A stretch of DNA of 41,534 nt. Origin: Actinomycetes bacterium. Lineage in GTDB: Bacteria; Actinomycetota; CADDZG01; JAHWKV01. The notes below the pieces were generated by a model. That model was not told the DNA's origin and did not search any database. It saw only the letters and a program-made list of their open reading frames with translations. The stretch lies in the NCBI GenBank assembly GCA_029263075.1, contig JAJCYE010000077.1, positions 1 to 41,534 of the forward strand. Reading direction: 5' to 3'. The position numbers and the translations under genes are program-made. Below, piece after piece: positions 24,025-35,160 of the stretch (position 1 is the stretch's first letter; each line of letters begins with the position of its first letter).

Positions 24025-24277
24025 GGACGTGCCGTAGTACGCGGCATTCCCGGTCGACCGCTTTCGCACGCAACCGGCCCGCCCAGCCGCTCCCGGTATC
24101 GATGTTCATGGCCACCAGAACGACGGCGAACAAGGCGATTCCCAGTAAAACGCTCCCGAAGAACAGGCCTGCCCCGACGCACGCGGCTGAGGCGAGGGCC
24201 AGGATCTGAGTACCGATGCCGGGAGCGGCCTGGGGATCGGTGGACTCATCTTCGGAAAAGAGCGCATTCTGGGTCAT
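24011..24277 (-). CDS. Small two-helix membrane protein, function unknown
   Basis: The 88-aa product has an acidic N-terminus (MTQNALFSEDESTDPQ), two hydrophobic stretches (about residues 23-60, GIGTQILALASAACVGAGLF and onward), and a basic C-terminus (RLRAKAVDRECRVLRHV). The ATG at 24277 has an AGGAGG 6 bases upstream, so the longer frame to 24316 is not needed. No family recognised. Confidence 0.65.
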   Translation of the reverse strand: MTQNALFSEDESTDPQAAPGIGTQILALASAACVGAGLFFGSVLLGIALFAVVLVAMNIDTGSGWAGRLRAKAVDRECRVLRHVLTPQ

Positions 24278-24383
24278 CTGGGGCCTCCTAGAAAGGGAGT
24301 TTGCTGTTGTACCCAACCTATGAGCCCGGCGCTACGGATACTTCCGTGCGATTGCGGAGACCGATACGGAGAAAGGTCCGCTT

Positions 24384-24728
24384 TTAGGTTTCGGGACCCT
24401 GGATCAGCTTCAGCGACTTGGTCATCGCGGCGAAACCGTCGTCGCCGATCCACTTGCGCCACAGCGCGACACAGAACTGCTCCACGATCTGCTGGCGTGT
24501 CGCGCTCTTGAGGAGCGATGATTTGTCGGCGTCTTTCAACAAGGTGGCAAACAGCGAGCGGTGCGTGTCGGCTGCACGATCGCCTATCGAGCCGGCCGGG
24601 GCGGCGTTGCGCGCCATCTGTTTGATGGAGGCGGCGTCGGTGCTCGCCTCCAGCAACACCATGTAGTCCTTGATCAACTTTTCGGCGTCGTCCTCCGCCG
24701 CTTTCATCTTCTTATCGAAAAAGCCCAT
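24384..24728 (-). CDS. Hypothetical helical protein
   Basis: The 114-aa cytoplasmic protein (MGFFDKKMKAAEDDAEKL...) is predicted to be all alpha-helical, rich in Ala, Lys and Asp, with no signal or membrane segment. A minus-strand TAGGAT (24764-24759) may be its -10. The codon use looks like the neighbours. I do not recognise the family. Confidence 0.65.
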   Translation of the reverse strand: MGFFDKKMKAAEDDAEKLIKDYMVLLEASTDAASIKQMARNAAPAGSIGDRAADTHRSLFATLLKDADKSSLLKSATRQQIVEQFCVALWRKWIGDDGFAAMTKSLKLIQGPET

Positions 24729-24859
24729 GGCCGCCTCTCTGTTTCGAACCCTTAGGGCATCCTACGCTGGCACGGTTTCCGGTGTGGAATCCGGGGTCGG
24801 ATGGGGGTTCGCACCCGGGCCGGAAGGGCGTCGGGCGTAAGCTCCCGGTCTCCCTGGGG

Positions 24860-24865
24860 GATAAT
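24860..24865 (+). promoter_or_regulatory. -10 element of pcrA, leaderless layout
   Basis: GATAAT lies 6 bases before the GTG at 24872. Confidence 0.55.
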
Positions 24866-24871
24866 TGAGCG

Positions 24872-27144
<2,273 letters not shown>

Positions 27145-27148
<4 letters not shown>

Positions 27149-28590
27149 AGGTCCCCGGACTCCCTGGACTCCGCCGGCGCGGCAAGCGCCCGCTTCCTAC
27201 GTATCAGCCCAACCCCCACGATCAGCCCCAGGGCCGCCACAACTGCACCCGCTATCAGCAGGGTTGACGAGTTGGGGGAGTTGAACAGGCTCACCGGTTC
27301 GGGCACGTCGCCCTGTAGCTGCTCGGTCACCGTCCAGTCGACGTCCATGCCGACCTCGGCCCCGGACAGCGCAGAGAGAGGGGGCGGGAGCAGCGGCACT
27401 ATGTTGGTGGGGATCTCGTATACCGAACCTGCCAGCCTTGCTTTCGCATTGGCTTGCGAGGTGATGACAACGCCGGTCGCCCCATCGATGACCGCACTGT
27501 GATCGATCTGCATGGGCCCGGACAGGTTGAGTGACACCACATCGACGTTGCGGGCGGGATCGGAGCACGATGCCATCCCGATCGCCATCAGGCAGCCCAA
27601 GAGGACCCGGACCACCCTGCGCCGGCGGTGCGGTCTCCGGACCCCCTTGCGGCGCCGCTCGGCCGGGACCGCGGGCAGCGGCAGCTTGGGCATCAACGAC
27701 TCGTAAGTGGACCCTGCGGGGAACAGCGCGTTGAAGATCGTCCCGGCAAAAAAGTCGTTGGGCTCAGGCTTTTCGTTGCCCTGGAGGGCCTGCATGGCGT
27801 TCTCCATCGCCCGGACCCGCAGCAGGGTGTCGCCCGTGACGTGGACGCCTTTCACCCGGACTACGTCCCTGGCGTTTTGAACTTCGGTGCTCTCGACGGT
27901 GGTCGACCCGTCGAAGGCCAGGTAACCCAGAGCCCAACCGGCAGGCAGGGCGGCGGTGTCGATGAAGCTGTCGCCATCGGCGTATTCCGAGGCCGGGATT
28001 ACGGGATTCAGCAGGTGGGCCCTCATCACCAGGTCGATCATCCTGATGGTTCCCGTTGCTCCGTAGGGCGCAACGGTCCCGCCGTCGAGCAGATCGGGTT
28101 TGCCGTCCTCGCCGTTTTTGAGCAGGAACCGGACCTGCTTTTCGCCGGGCCGGAACTGAACCCGGCGATCAAGGGCTTCAGCCTGCTCTGCGTCGGCCAA
28201 GAACCCCTGCGCACTGGCCTCGGCAACCTCCAGGGTGACCAGTGGGCCGTCATCGTCAACAGTCACCGTCTCGGTCAGCAGCAACTCCATGCTCGACGAC
28301 ACAACCTGGGCCGGGTGAGGACCCCTCGGCTGGATGGACTGGCTCACCTCCACGCGGTAGGAGAGTTTTTGGCCATCGGAGTAGCGGCGAGCGTTGCCTC
28401 CGGCGATGGACCTGGCCATATCAGGCGTCTCTTCACCGTCGTGGTGGTCGTCGGGTGAGGCGGTGGGTGCGGGCGCGGGGTTGGTGTCGTGGGGACCGGT
28501 GTCGGCCCGGGCGGCGCTCATCGACGACCCGATGGCCAGCAGGACCGCAACCAGTGCAGCAAGAAACCGGATCCGCAGCGGAAGAATCAT
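27145..28590 (-). CDS. Two-part secreted/anchored protein with an internal lipoprotein-like signal, function unknown
   Basis: The 481-aa frame starts with a signal peptide (ILPLRIRFLAALVAVLLAIGSSMSAARA). A predicted beta-rich extracytoplasmic domain follows (about residues 55-300; YSDGQKLSYRVEVSQSI, LLLTETVTVDDDGPLVTLEV). A second basic-hydrophobic segment ending in a lipobox-like Cys then appears mid-protein (RRRRVVRVLLGCLMAIGMASC, about residues 322-343). It is followed by another small domain and a C-terminal membrane anchor with an RRKR tail. This looks like a fusion of a secreted protein and a lipoprotein. The start overlaps the hemD stop (ATGA). I do not recognise either domain. Confidence 0.7.
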
Positions 28591-29456
28591 GCGGTGCGGG
28601 GTCCAGGTCCGGACTTCTCCAGCACCCGGTCCCGGGCGGCGGCCAGCGCCCGCAGGAGCGCTCCCAGGCGGGGGGGTTGGGCCTCAAGGCCGGGGGCGAG
28701 TCCCCTTTCGTGGAGCGACACCGATGCAACCGAACCCACCGAGGCTAGGAACACCTGGTCGGCGAGCGCCCCGGTTAACTCCTGTTCCAGGCCCAGGCCG
28801 TCGGCCACCCGGAACAGGTTCCGCACCTGGGGCGCACTGGTGATGACCAGCGCATGCACCTTCCCTTCGACCAGGGCCCGGACAAGTACGTTTGCCGGTT
28901 CCCGGTCGAGCGGGATCTCCCAGCGGTAAGTTGCAAGATCGACCACCCGGGCGCCTGCATTCTGCAGGGGGCCGCTCAGCCCGGGGACCGGCTCGCCGTG
29001 GCGCTGCAGTGCCACCACGTCGCCCGGGGTCACCTTGTCCTGCATCCACGCGGCGATTTCTTTAGAAGTCTCGCCCTCGGGTACCCATTCCGGTTCCAGT
29101 TGAAAGCCGCGCAGCGCGGAAGACGCCTTCTGTCCCCGGGCCACCACCCGCGCCCGGTGCAAGGTGGCGAGCAGCGGATCGAGCAAGTCGTGCTCCCGCG
29201 CAATGTCGAACCACCGTTTGGTACCCACTCCGGTCAGGTGCACCGACCACCCGGCGGCTTGAATGACGTCCCGGGTGGCATCCAGGATCGGCCCCGGATC
29301 TTCGACTTGGACCTCCTCAACGGTCGGCCCCACCAGAGGGGTTCCGCCCCAGCGTTCGATCAGCCGGGCGGTTTCCGCCGCCCTCCGGGCCGCAGGGACC
29401 CCGATGACCATTCCGGAAAGGCCGTCCCGGACGGGCGGGTCAGATTCAGTTCTCAA
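28587..29456 (-). CDS. hemD: Uroporphyrinogen-III synthase-like protein
   Basis: HemD closes the linear tetrapyrrole to uroporphyrinogen III. The 289-aa protein shows the two-domain HemD layout: GMVIGVPAARRAAETARLIERWGGTPLVGPTVE at the N-terminus, then VVALQRHGEPVPGL, LATYRWEIP, HALVITSAPQVRNLFRVAD and VFLASVGSVASVSLHERGL. The sequence is divergent, as is normal for HemD. The TTG start at 29456 has an AGGAAGGA 5 bases upstream. No other heme genes are in the window; in some actinobacteria a HemD-like domain is regulatory (nitrate/redox), so enzymatic function is likely, not certain. Confidence 0.82.
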   Translation of the reverse strand: MRTESDPPVRDGLSGMVIGVPAARRAAETARLIERWGGTPLVGPTVEEVQVEDPGPILDATRDVIQAAGWSVHLTGVGTKRWFDIAREHDLLDPLLATLHRARVVARGQKASSALRGFQLEPEWVPEGETSKEIAAWMQDKVTPGDVVALQRHGEPVPGLSGPLQNAGARVVDLATYRWEIPLDREPANVLVRALVEGKVHALVITSAPQVRNLFRVADGLGLEQELTGALADQVFLASVGSVASVSLHERGLAPGLEAQPPRLGALLRALAAARDRVLEKSGPGPRTA

Positions 29457-29535
29457 CGGTGTCCTTCCTGGGCATGAGGCAAACCATTCTAGGGGTGTGT
29501 GTGCAATCGGCCGGATCTGCCGGGCCGGCTGCCGT

Positions 29536-29541
29536 TAAACT
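29536..29541 (+). promoter_or_regulatory. -10 element of the HD-domain gene, leaderless layout
   Basis: TAAACT lies 6 bases before the ATG at 29548. Confidence 0.5.
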
Positions 29542-29547
29542 TCCGGC

Positions 29548-30126
29548 ATGACTTTTGACGAAGCCCGGGCGCTGATGCACGAGTGGGTTTCCAGCGACGC
29601 TCTGCGGGTCCATATGGAGGCGGTGTCGGTTTGTGTCGGCGCTTACGCCGAACGGCTGGACCCGGGCGACGCCGAACGCTGGCGGGTGGCGGCGCTGCTG
29701 CACGACTTCGACTACGAGCGGTTTCCCACCCTGGGGGACCACCCTTTTAAAGGGGTCGCCGAACTCGAACGCCTGGGGGTCGATGAGGACATCCGGACCG
29801 CCATCCTGGGCCACGCCGACTTCAGCGGGGTCCCCCGTGAGACGCCGATGGCCAAAGCGCTCTACGCCTGTGACGAGTTGGCCGGGTTTATCGTCGCCTG
29901 CTGCAAAGTGCGCCCGAACGGCATCGGGGACCTGGAACCCAAGAGCGTGAAGAAGAAGTTGAAGGACAAGGCTTTTGCCGCGGCGGTCAACCGGGACGAT
30001 ATAACCCGGGGCTTCACCGAACTGGGCCCGGTCTGCGGCGAGCAAGACCCCTTGGTGTTCGGGACCCAGCACATCTCGACCTGCATCCAGGCCCTGAGGG
30101 CCGATCGGGAGCGGCTGGGGATCTAG
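29548..30126 (+). CDS. HD-domain (HDIG-type) phosphohydrolase
   Basis: The 192-aa protein has the metal ligands of the HD superfamily: His in RVHMEAVS, the HD pair in AALLHDFDYERF, a further His in LGHADFSG, and Asp in ALYACDELAGFI. Family members hydrolyse nucleotides or phosphate esters; the short single-domain form resembles the YedJ/HDIG group. The substrate is unknown. The C-terminus has a Lys-rich stretch (EPKSVKKKLKDKAF). Monocistronic, with a leaderless promoter. Confidence 0.85.
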   Translation: MTFDEARALMHEWVSSDALRVHMEAVSVCVGAYAERLDPGDAERWRVAALLHDFDYERFPTLGDHPFKGVAELERLGVDEDIRTAILGHADFSGVPRETPMAKALYACDELAGFIVACCKVRPNGIGDLEPKSVKKKLKDKAFAAAVNRDDITRGFTELGPVCGEQDPLVFGTQHISTCIQALRADRERLGI

Positions 30127-30142
30127 GTTCTGTGCGGTGTGA

Positions 30143-30451
30143 TCAGGGTTCTATCTGGATCTCGTCCCCCACAACCTTCACCGGGTAGGTGAGTAGGGGC
30201 TCCTCAGGCGGCCCGTCCAGCACTTCGCCCGTGGTTATGTCGAACTCACCGTCGTGGCACGGGCAGATGATCGTCGTGCCGCTCAGGTCGCCGTCGGCCA
30301 ACGAGCATTGTTCGTGGGTGCAGGTGTCGTCGAAGGCGTAGTAGGTGTCGTCGACCACCGCGATGGAGATTATCTGACCGTCGACATCGAATGCTTTGAC
30401 CTCCACGTCCTCGAACTCGCTGACTTTTGCTACGGGTACGAAGTCCCCCAT
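30143..30451 (-). CDS. Rieske [2Fe-2S] ferredoxin
   Basis: The 102-aa protein is the soluble Rieske type that shuttles electrons to non-heme iron dioxygenases (biphenyl-dioxygenase ferredoxin-like). Cluster ligands are visible as CTHEQC (C-x-H) and CPCHDGEFD (C-x2-H). No signal or membrane segment, so it is cytoplasmic. A good ribosome-binding site (GGGAGGA) precedes the ATG. No oxygenase gene lies nearby, so its partner is unknown. Confidence 0.93.
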   Translation of the reverse strand: MGDFVPVAKVSEFEDVEVKAFDVDGQIISIAVVDDTYYAFDDTCTHEQCSLADGDLSGTTIICPCHDGEFDITTGEVLDGPPEEPLLTYPVKVVGDEIQIEP

Positions 30452-30481
30452 CTGTTCCTCCCTAGTGGCCTAATCCGGATC

Positions 30482-31171
30482 CTAGCCGTTTGCGGGATCG
30501 TCTCTCCACGGATATTTCGGTGGCAGTTGCAATGCCCGGACGATTTCATCCCACTCGTCGGTGCTGAGGTCCTGGGCGATCAGGGCGACCAGCAGGCTGG
30601 CGACCTCCCGGTCGGTGGCTTCAAGAAAGGCCAGCATGCCGATGCTCACCGGGTGCGGGGGGCGGGAGAGGACTTCAATCCGATCGCCGGTACCCACCTC
30701 CCCTTCGGTCAGGATGGCCAGATAGGCCCCGGACAGGCCGGCTTCGCGGAAGCGGCGGGGGAAGTTCGGGTCGCCCATTTTCTGCCCCAGCTTCCAGCAG
30801 GGCTCACGGGGCTGGGTGACGGCGAGAACCGCTCCGCCCACCGACCACCGTTCCCCGATCAAAGCGTCGGTCGCCGAGATGCCCTCCAGCGTCAAGTTCT
30901 CCCCGAAGGTCCCGGGCGCCAGCGGGTTGCCGAGTTCCTCCGCCCACCAGGCGTAGTCCTCGACGGTATAGCAGTACACGGCCTTCAAAGGGCCTCCGTG
31001 GTGTTGGGGATCGGCCACCAGGTCGCCCGCCACACTGTTGCCGGCCAGCATCACCCGGCCCCCCACCGGCTCTTTAAAGATCCCGGTTGGGTGCGTCTTG
31101 CCGTTCAATGTCAGGTCGCGGGAGTCGGCCACGTTCACCGAACGGACCACCCCGCCTGTAGCGCTATCCAT
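30482..31171 (-). CDS. MOSC-domain protein (YiiM-like)
   Basis: MOSC proteins bind molybdenum cofactor and are linked to reduction of N-hydroxylated compounds. The 229-aa sequence contains GDLVADPQHHGGPLKAVYCYTVEDY, FGENLTLEGI, GERWSVGGAVLAVTQPREPCWKLG with the conserved Cys, and GLSGAYLAILTEGEVGTGD. The ATG at 31171 is chosen because TACTAT lies 6 bases upstream; the longer frame would cross the divergent MFS promoter and start. Confidence 0.9.
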   Translation of the reverse strand: MDSATGGVVRSVNVADSRDLTLNGKTHPTGIFKEPVGGRVMLAGNSVAGDLVADPQHHGGPLKAVYCYTVEDYAWWAEELGNPLAPGTFGENLTLEGISATDALIGERWSVGGAVLAVTQPREPCWKLGQKMGDPNFPRRFREAGLSGAYLAILTEGEVGTGDRIEVLSRPPHPVSIGMLAFLEATDREVASLLVALIAQDLSTDEWDEIVRALQLPPKYPWRDDPANG

Positions 31172-31177
31172 AAGTAG

Positions 31178-31183
31178 ATAGTA
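31178..31183 (-). promoter_or_regulatory. -10 element of the MOSC gene
   Basis: TACTAT on the minus strand, 6 bases before the ATG at 31171; back-to-back with the MFS promoter. Confidence 0.55.
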
Positions 31184-31214
31184 GTGCCGCCCGCACCCGG
31201 CGGGCGGCTGAACA

Positions 31215-31220
31215 TAAGAT
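31215..31220 (+). promoter_or_regulatory. -10 element of the MFS transporter gene
   Basis: TAAGAT lies 7 bases before the GTG at 31228, divergent from the MOSC -10. Confidence 0.55.
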
Positions 31221-31227
31221 CTGCCGC

Positions 31228-32424
31228 GTGAAAGACCCGACCGCCCCCTGGATGAATCCCGGCGTTGCCGGGATCGGCCTGGCCAGCTTCTTCTCCGACG
31301 CCGGTCATGAGATATCCACCGCCCTGCTCCCCGACCTGCTGTCGACCACCCTCGGTGCGCCGGCGTCGGTGTTGGGGTTGATCGAGGGGGTGTCGGACGG
31401 GGCTTCCGGCGCCGCCAAGCTGGCGGGAGGGGCGCTCTCGGACGATCCGTCAAGACGCCGGGCGATAGCTGTAGGCGGGTACACGACTACCGCGGTGTTG
31501 GTCAGCTTGACCTCGATGGCCGCCGCCGCCTGGCAGGTGGGGGTACTGAGGGCCGGCGCCTGGGCGGCCCGGGGGCTGCGGGTCCCGGCCCGGAACGCAA
31601 TTCTTGCCGATCTTGTGCCCCGGGAGGCGTACGGCCGGGCCTACGGGTTTGAGAGGGCAATGGACAACCTGGGCGCAATTGTCGGGCCGCTCCTGGCGAT
31701 CGTGCTGGTCGGGCTGGTGGGGATCCGCAACGCGATCGCTCTCTCGGTCATCCCGGGCATGCTTGCAACGGCGGCAGTTCTCGTCGCGGTGCGCCGGGTG
31801 ACCCGGGTGAGCCGGAGCGAAAGGCAACCGATCCGGCTGAAGCTCAGGCCGGTGTTGAAGGGGGCCCTCGGTCGGGGGTTGATCGGAGTGGCCGCGTTTG
31901 AATTCGGCAATGTCGCAGCCACGCTGCTGATTCTCAGGGCCTCGGATCTACTGCGACCGGACTACGGCCGGCAGGCTGCCACCCAACTGGCGATCGGCCT
32001 TTACGTCGTTTACAACGCGGCTGCAACCATCAGCAGCATCCCCGCCGGGAAGGTTGGGGATGCCCGGGGGACCACCAGGGTGCTGGCGTTCGGAGTAGCG
32101 CTGTTCGCGGTCGCCTACCTGGGTTTTGCCGCCGGTGGCGCAGGTGTGGCCCAACTGGTGCCGTGGTTCATTGCCGCGGGCGTCGGTATCGGGTGCGTCG
32201 AGACCTCCGAGCACGCGGCGGTGGCGGCCCTGGCGCCCCCCGGAATGCGCTCTTCCGCCTTCGGCGTGCTGGCGACCATCCAGAGCCTCGGCAACTTCGT
32301 GGCCAGTACGGTGGTGGGGATTTTATGGTCGGCGTTCTCGCCCCGTGCCGCTTTTGTTTATGTCGCGCTCTGCATGGTGCTGTCGCTTGCAGCGATATTC
32401 GCCACTCGAGTGCCTACCAGGTGA
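31228..32424 (+). CDS. Major facilitator superfamily transporter
   Basis: The 398-aa protein has about 12 membrane helices. It begins with GIGLASFFSDAGHEISTALLPDLL, and the loop following is of the form LIEGVSDGASGAAKLAGGALSDDPSRRR, like the MFS motif A region. Further segments (RVPARNAILADLVPREAYGRAYGFERAMDNLGAIVGPLLA, TSEHAAVAALAPPGMRSSAFGVLATIQSLGNF) recall drug/metal exporters of the 'MFS_1' set seen beside heavy-metal genes. The substrate is not evident. The last 11 bases overlap the convergent ClpP-like gene. Confidence 0.88.
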   Translation: MKDPTAPWMNPGVAGIGLASFFSDAGHEISTALLPDLLSTTLGAPASVLGLIEGVSDGASGAAKLAGGALSDDPSRRRAIAVGGYTTTAVLVSLTSMAAAAWQVGVLRAGAWAARGLRVPARNAILADLVPREAYGRAYGFERAMDNLGAIVGPLLAIVLVGLVGIRNAIALSVIPGMLATAAVLVAVRRVTRVSRSERQPIRLKLRPVLKGALGRGLIGVAAFEFGNVAATLLILRASDLLRPDYGRQAATQLAIGLYVVYNAAATISSIPAGKVGDARGTTRVLAFGVALFAVAYLGFAAGGAGVAQLVPWFIAAGVGIGCVETSEHAAVAALAPPGMRSSAFGVLATIQSLGNFVASTVVGILWSAFSPRAAFVYVALCMVLSLAAIFATRVPTR

Positions 32425-32977
32425 CGGTCCACAGCGCCACGCCGGGCTGGGTTTCGCCGTTGGGGTTGAGTTCTTCGATCCGATCGATCAGCCCCCACTC
32501 CAGAGCTTTCTGTGGGTCTGCGACCACCGGCCTTGAGCCCCGCCCGTACAGGGTCCGGACAATGTCCGCCGGCAGGCCGGCCCGCTCATCGACGATCTTG
32601 CGGGCGGTGACGACATCGTTGAGGAACCGTTCTTCGACATCGTCCAGTCCGTCGAGGCGCTGCGCCTGATCGAAGGTCCACGCAAAAGGGTGGAAATAGA
32701 AACGGGAGATCGGCGAGCAGGATCGGGTGGCGCCGGCGAGGAAGATGGGGACCCCCATGCTCTCTACGTGCCCCACCGCGTGCATGTGCACCGGGCAGGG
32801 CAGGGAGCGGAAGAAGTTGTAGAGGGAGAGTCCCTCCTTGGTGTCCCCGCCGTCGGTTGAGAAGATCACCGTCAACGACCCGAAGTCGGGTTGCTCCAGG
32901 ATGGAGGCCGCGCGGGCCCGCAGGGCGTTGCCCGGGGAGGCTTTGATGGGGCCGTTGAATACCAGTCGATAGTCCAT
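32414..32977 (-). CDS. ClpP-like (S14/crotonase-fold) serine peptidase homologue
   Basis: The 187-aa protein follows the ClpP fold: VIFSTDGGDTKEGLSLYNFFRSL corresponds to the oxyanion-loop region, VESMGVPIFLAGA places a Ser in the nucleophile position, and FYFHPFAW places a His in the catalytic-His position. The region of the usual third residue Asp reads YGRGSRPVVADPQKALEWGLID and I cannot assign an Asp there. It may be a divergent, possibly single-gene, peptidase working without the usual Clp ATPase partner. The ATG at 32977 is used; further upstream frame enters the sucC promoter. Confidence 0.75.
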   Translation of the reverse strand: MDYRLVFNGPIKASPGNALRARAASILEQPDFGSLTVIFSTDGGDTKEGLSLYNFFRSLPCPVHMHAVGHVESMGVPIFLAGATRSCSPISRFYFHPFAWTFDQAQRLDGLDDVEERFLNDVVTARKIVDERAGLPADIVRTLYGRGSRPVVADPQKALEWGLIDRIEELNPNGETQPGVALWTVTW

Positions 32978-33046
32978 TGACGCTCCGGTTCGCTTGAGAG
33001 AAGCGTCTACCGTAGTGCATCCGGCCGTGGCTGCCGGTTCACCTGA

Positions 33047-33052
33047 TAAAGT
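33047..33052 (+). promoter_or_regulatory. -10 element of sucC, leaderless layout
   Basis: TAAAGT lies 8 bases before the TTG start at 33061. Confidence 0.45.
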
Positions 33053-33060
33053 TTGGCACC

Positions 33061-34203
33061 TTGGATCTACTCGAACATCAGGGCAAAGAACTCTTCCGAC
33101 GTTGGGGCCTGCTGGTCCCGGAAGGGCGGGTCGCCCATACCCCGAAGCAGGCATCCGAGGCGGCCCGGGCGCTCGGGCCCACCGTTGCGGTCAAAGCCCA
33201 GGTGAGGATCGGCGGCCGGGGCAAGGCGGGCGGGGTCAAAATCGTCCACGACCCCGAGGAAGCGGAAGCGGTAGCCGGGGCGATGTTGGGCCTCACAATC
33301 AAAGGCCACCCCGTCCGGCGGGTCCTGGTGGAGGCCGGAGTCGGCATCACGAGCGAGTCTTACTTGTCGATCCTGTTGGACCGCACGACCAGATCGCACC
33401 TGATCATCGCTTCCGCCCGGGGCGGAATGGATATCGAAGCGGTGGCTGAGGACGAACCGGAAGCGATAACCCGGGTTCACGTCGATCCGCTGCTGGGGCT
33501 TCAGACCTTCCAGGTGAACAGGGTCCTGGCCGGCCTGGGCATCCCCGCGGCTTCCCGCAAGGCGGCCGCGGCCGCCGTCCGCAACCTCTACCGGCTGTAC
33601 GTTGAGGCGGACGCCACGCTGGTGGAAGTCAACCCTCTGATAGTTACCGACGGAGGGGAGGTCATGGCCTTGGACTCCAAGGTATCCCTGGATGACTCGG
33701 CCGTATTCCGGCACCCGGAGATGTCCGGTTACGCCCCCGATGAGGGGGTCGGGTCGCAGGAGGAGGCTGCGGCCAAACATGGACTGAGCACCTTCTTGAA
33801 GTTGGAAGGGGAGGTGGGCATCATCGGGAACGGCGCCGGGCTGGTAATGTCCACACTGGATCTGGTTGATCAAGTCGGCGGCAGGGCCGCCAACTTCCTT
33901 GATGTTGGCGGGGGAGCCGACGCAAAGGTCCTTTCTAATGCGCTGCAGCTGATCTTGGCGGACGGCAGGGCAAAGTCGGTGTTGGTAAACATATTCGGGG
34001 GCATCACCCGCTGCGATCTGGTCGCAGAAGGGGTGGTCGACGCACTCGGTGCGGTGGAGGTCACAGTCCCTGTAGTTGTCAGGTTGGCCGGGACAAATGC
34101 GGACGCGGGACGGCGCATATTGAGCGAGGCCCGGCACCCGATGCTGGTCCCCGTGGGGTCCATGGTCGAGGCAGCCGAAAAAGCGGTGGAGGCTACACGA
34201 TGA
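33061..34203 (+). CDS. sucC: Succinyl-CoA ligase, beta subunit
   Basis: The TCA-cycle enzyme converts succinyl-CoA to succinate with substrate-level ATP/GTP formation. The 380-aa subunit has the ATP-grasp N-terminus (LLEHQGKELFRRWGL, KAQVRIGGRGKAGGVKI), EVNPLIVTDGGEVMALDSK and the C-terminal NFLDVGGGADAKV and VNIFGGITRCD. The TTG at 33061 is the only start giving the family N-terminus, and a -10 precedes it at leaderless distance. Its stop overlaps the start of the BNR propeller gene (ATGA), which separates it from sucD. Confidence 0.95.
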   Translation: MDLLEHQGKELFRRWGLLVPEGRVAHTPKQASEAARALGPTVAVKAQVRIGGRGKAGGVKIVHDPEEAEAVAGAMLGLTIKGHPVRRVLVEAGVGITSESYLSILLDRTTRSHLIIASARGGMDIEAVAEDEPEAITRVHVDPLLGLQTFQVNRVLAGLGIPAASRKAAAAAVRNLYRLYVEADATLVEVNPLIVTDGGEVMALDSKVSLDDSAVFRHPEMSGYAPDEGVGSQEEAAAKHGLSTFLKLEGEVGIIGNGAGLVMSTLDLVDQVGGRAANFLDVGGGADAKVLSNALQLILADGRAKSVLVNIFGGITRCDLVAEGVVDALGAVEVTVPVVVRLAGTNADAGRRILSEARHPMLVPVGSMVEAAEKAVEATR

Positions 34204-35138
34204 GAATTTTTCTTGGTGGTTCCAAGGGGCTGGTGCTGTACGAAGACGAGGAGATCACCCAGTTACACTCCGAACCTTTGGTCAGTGCGGTACGCCCCAA
34301 CTCCGGACGGTTGGTGGCAGGAACCGAGTCCGGTTCAATCCTGATTTACGACGGCAACGGCGACGTCCGGGTGGCGGCCAAAGACCTGGGCCGGGGGGTT
34401 CAGGGCTTGGCAGTGGCGCCCGACGGGGCAATATTTGCCGGCCTTATCCCGGCGGCAATGTGGGTGAGCACCGATCAGGGCGAAACCTGGGATGAGCTTG
34501 ACGCCTTCTCGGGCGTGCCTAACGCAGATGAGTGGCACGCCCCCTGGGGTACCCCACTGGTTTCTGCCATCGCCACCCATCCCAAGGATCCGGGCACGGT
34601 TTTTGCCGGGGTCGAGGTGGGAGGCATCTACCGGAGCCGTGACGCCGGCCGGTCCTGGACCGATCTCAACACTCCGGTTTCCGACATTCACTCGATCCAG
34701 ATCTGTCCTGCTCGGCCGGAGAGGGTCTATGCGACCACCGGTGAAGGCGGATACGTGTCGGACGATGACGGGTTCACTTGGCGGCCGATGGGAACCTCCA
34801 ATAAACGCCAGTACACCATGGGATTAGCCGCCCACCCATCGGAGGCGGACCGGGTCATCATCTCGGCCTCGCAGGGCCCACCCCCCACCTGGGGCGGCCC
34901 GGATGGGGCACGCTGCGACATATACCTCTCCACGGACTGCGGCAGGCGCTTCCGCACCGTGGTCCGCAACCTGGAGGGCGGGGTTCACCGCAAGGCCCTG
35001 GTTATCAACTCCAAGGTGCCTTCGGAGATTGTCTTCGGCACATCAACCGGTCAGTTGTTCTACTCCAACGACGGCGGCGAGACCTTCGACGAAGAAGCCG
35101 CCGACCTAGGGGACCTCAGGACGATCGTATTCGCCTGA
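34200..35138 (+). CDS. BNR/Asp-box beta-propeller protein between sucC and sucD
   Basis: The 312-aa protein carries five Asp-box motifs (S/D-x-D-x-G-x-T/S-W/F): STDQGETWDEL, SRDAGRSWTDL, SDDDGFTWRPM, STDCGRRFRTV and SNDGGETFDEE. It is a sialidase/sortilin-like propeller of the type often annotated glycosyl hydrolase or YCF48-like. No signal peptide is seen, so it may be cytoplasmic. Actual catalytic residues of sialidases are not recognisable. It overlaps sucC by 4 bases and ends 22 bases before sucD, so all three should be co-expressed. Function unknown. Confidence 0.88.
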   Translation: MRIFLGGSKGLVLYEDEEITQLHSEPLVSAVRPNSGRLVAGTESGSILIYDGNGDVRVAAKDLGRGVQGLAVAPDGAIFAGLIPAAMWVSTDQGETWDELDAFSGVPNADEWHAPWGTPLVSAIATHPKDPGTVFAGVEVGGIYRSRDAGRSWTDLNTPVSDIHSIQICPARPERVYATTGEGGYVSDDDGFTWRPMGTSNKRQYTMGLAAHPSEADRVIISASQGPPPTWGGPDGARCDIYLSTDCGRRFRTVVRNLEGGVHRKALVINSKVPSEIVFGTSTGQLFYSNDGGETFDEEAADLGDLRTIVFA

Positions 35139-35160
35139 TGTCGCTCTCCTAGCTCGCTAA

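Noticed and set aside
24830-24871. Possible tRNA or small RNA upstream of pcrA
   Set aside because: No cloverleaf, CCA end or terminator; the AT-rich spot is explained as the pcrA -10.
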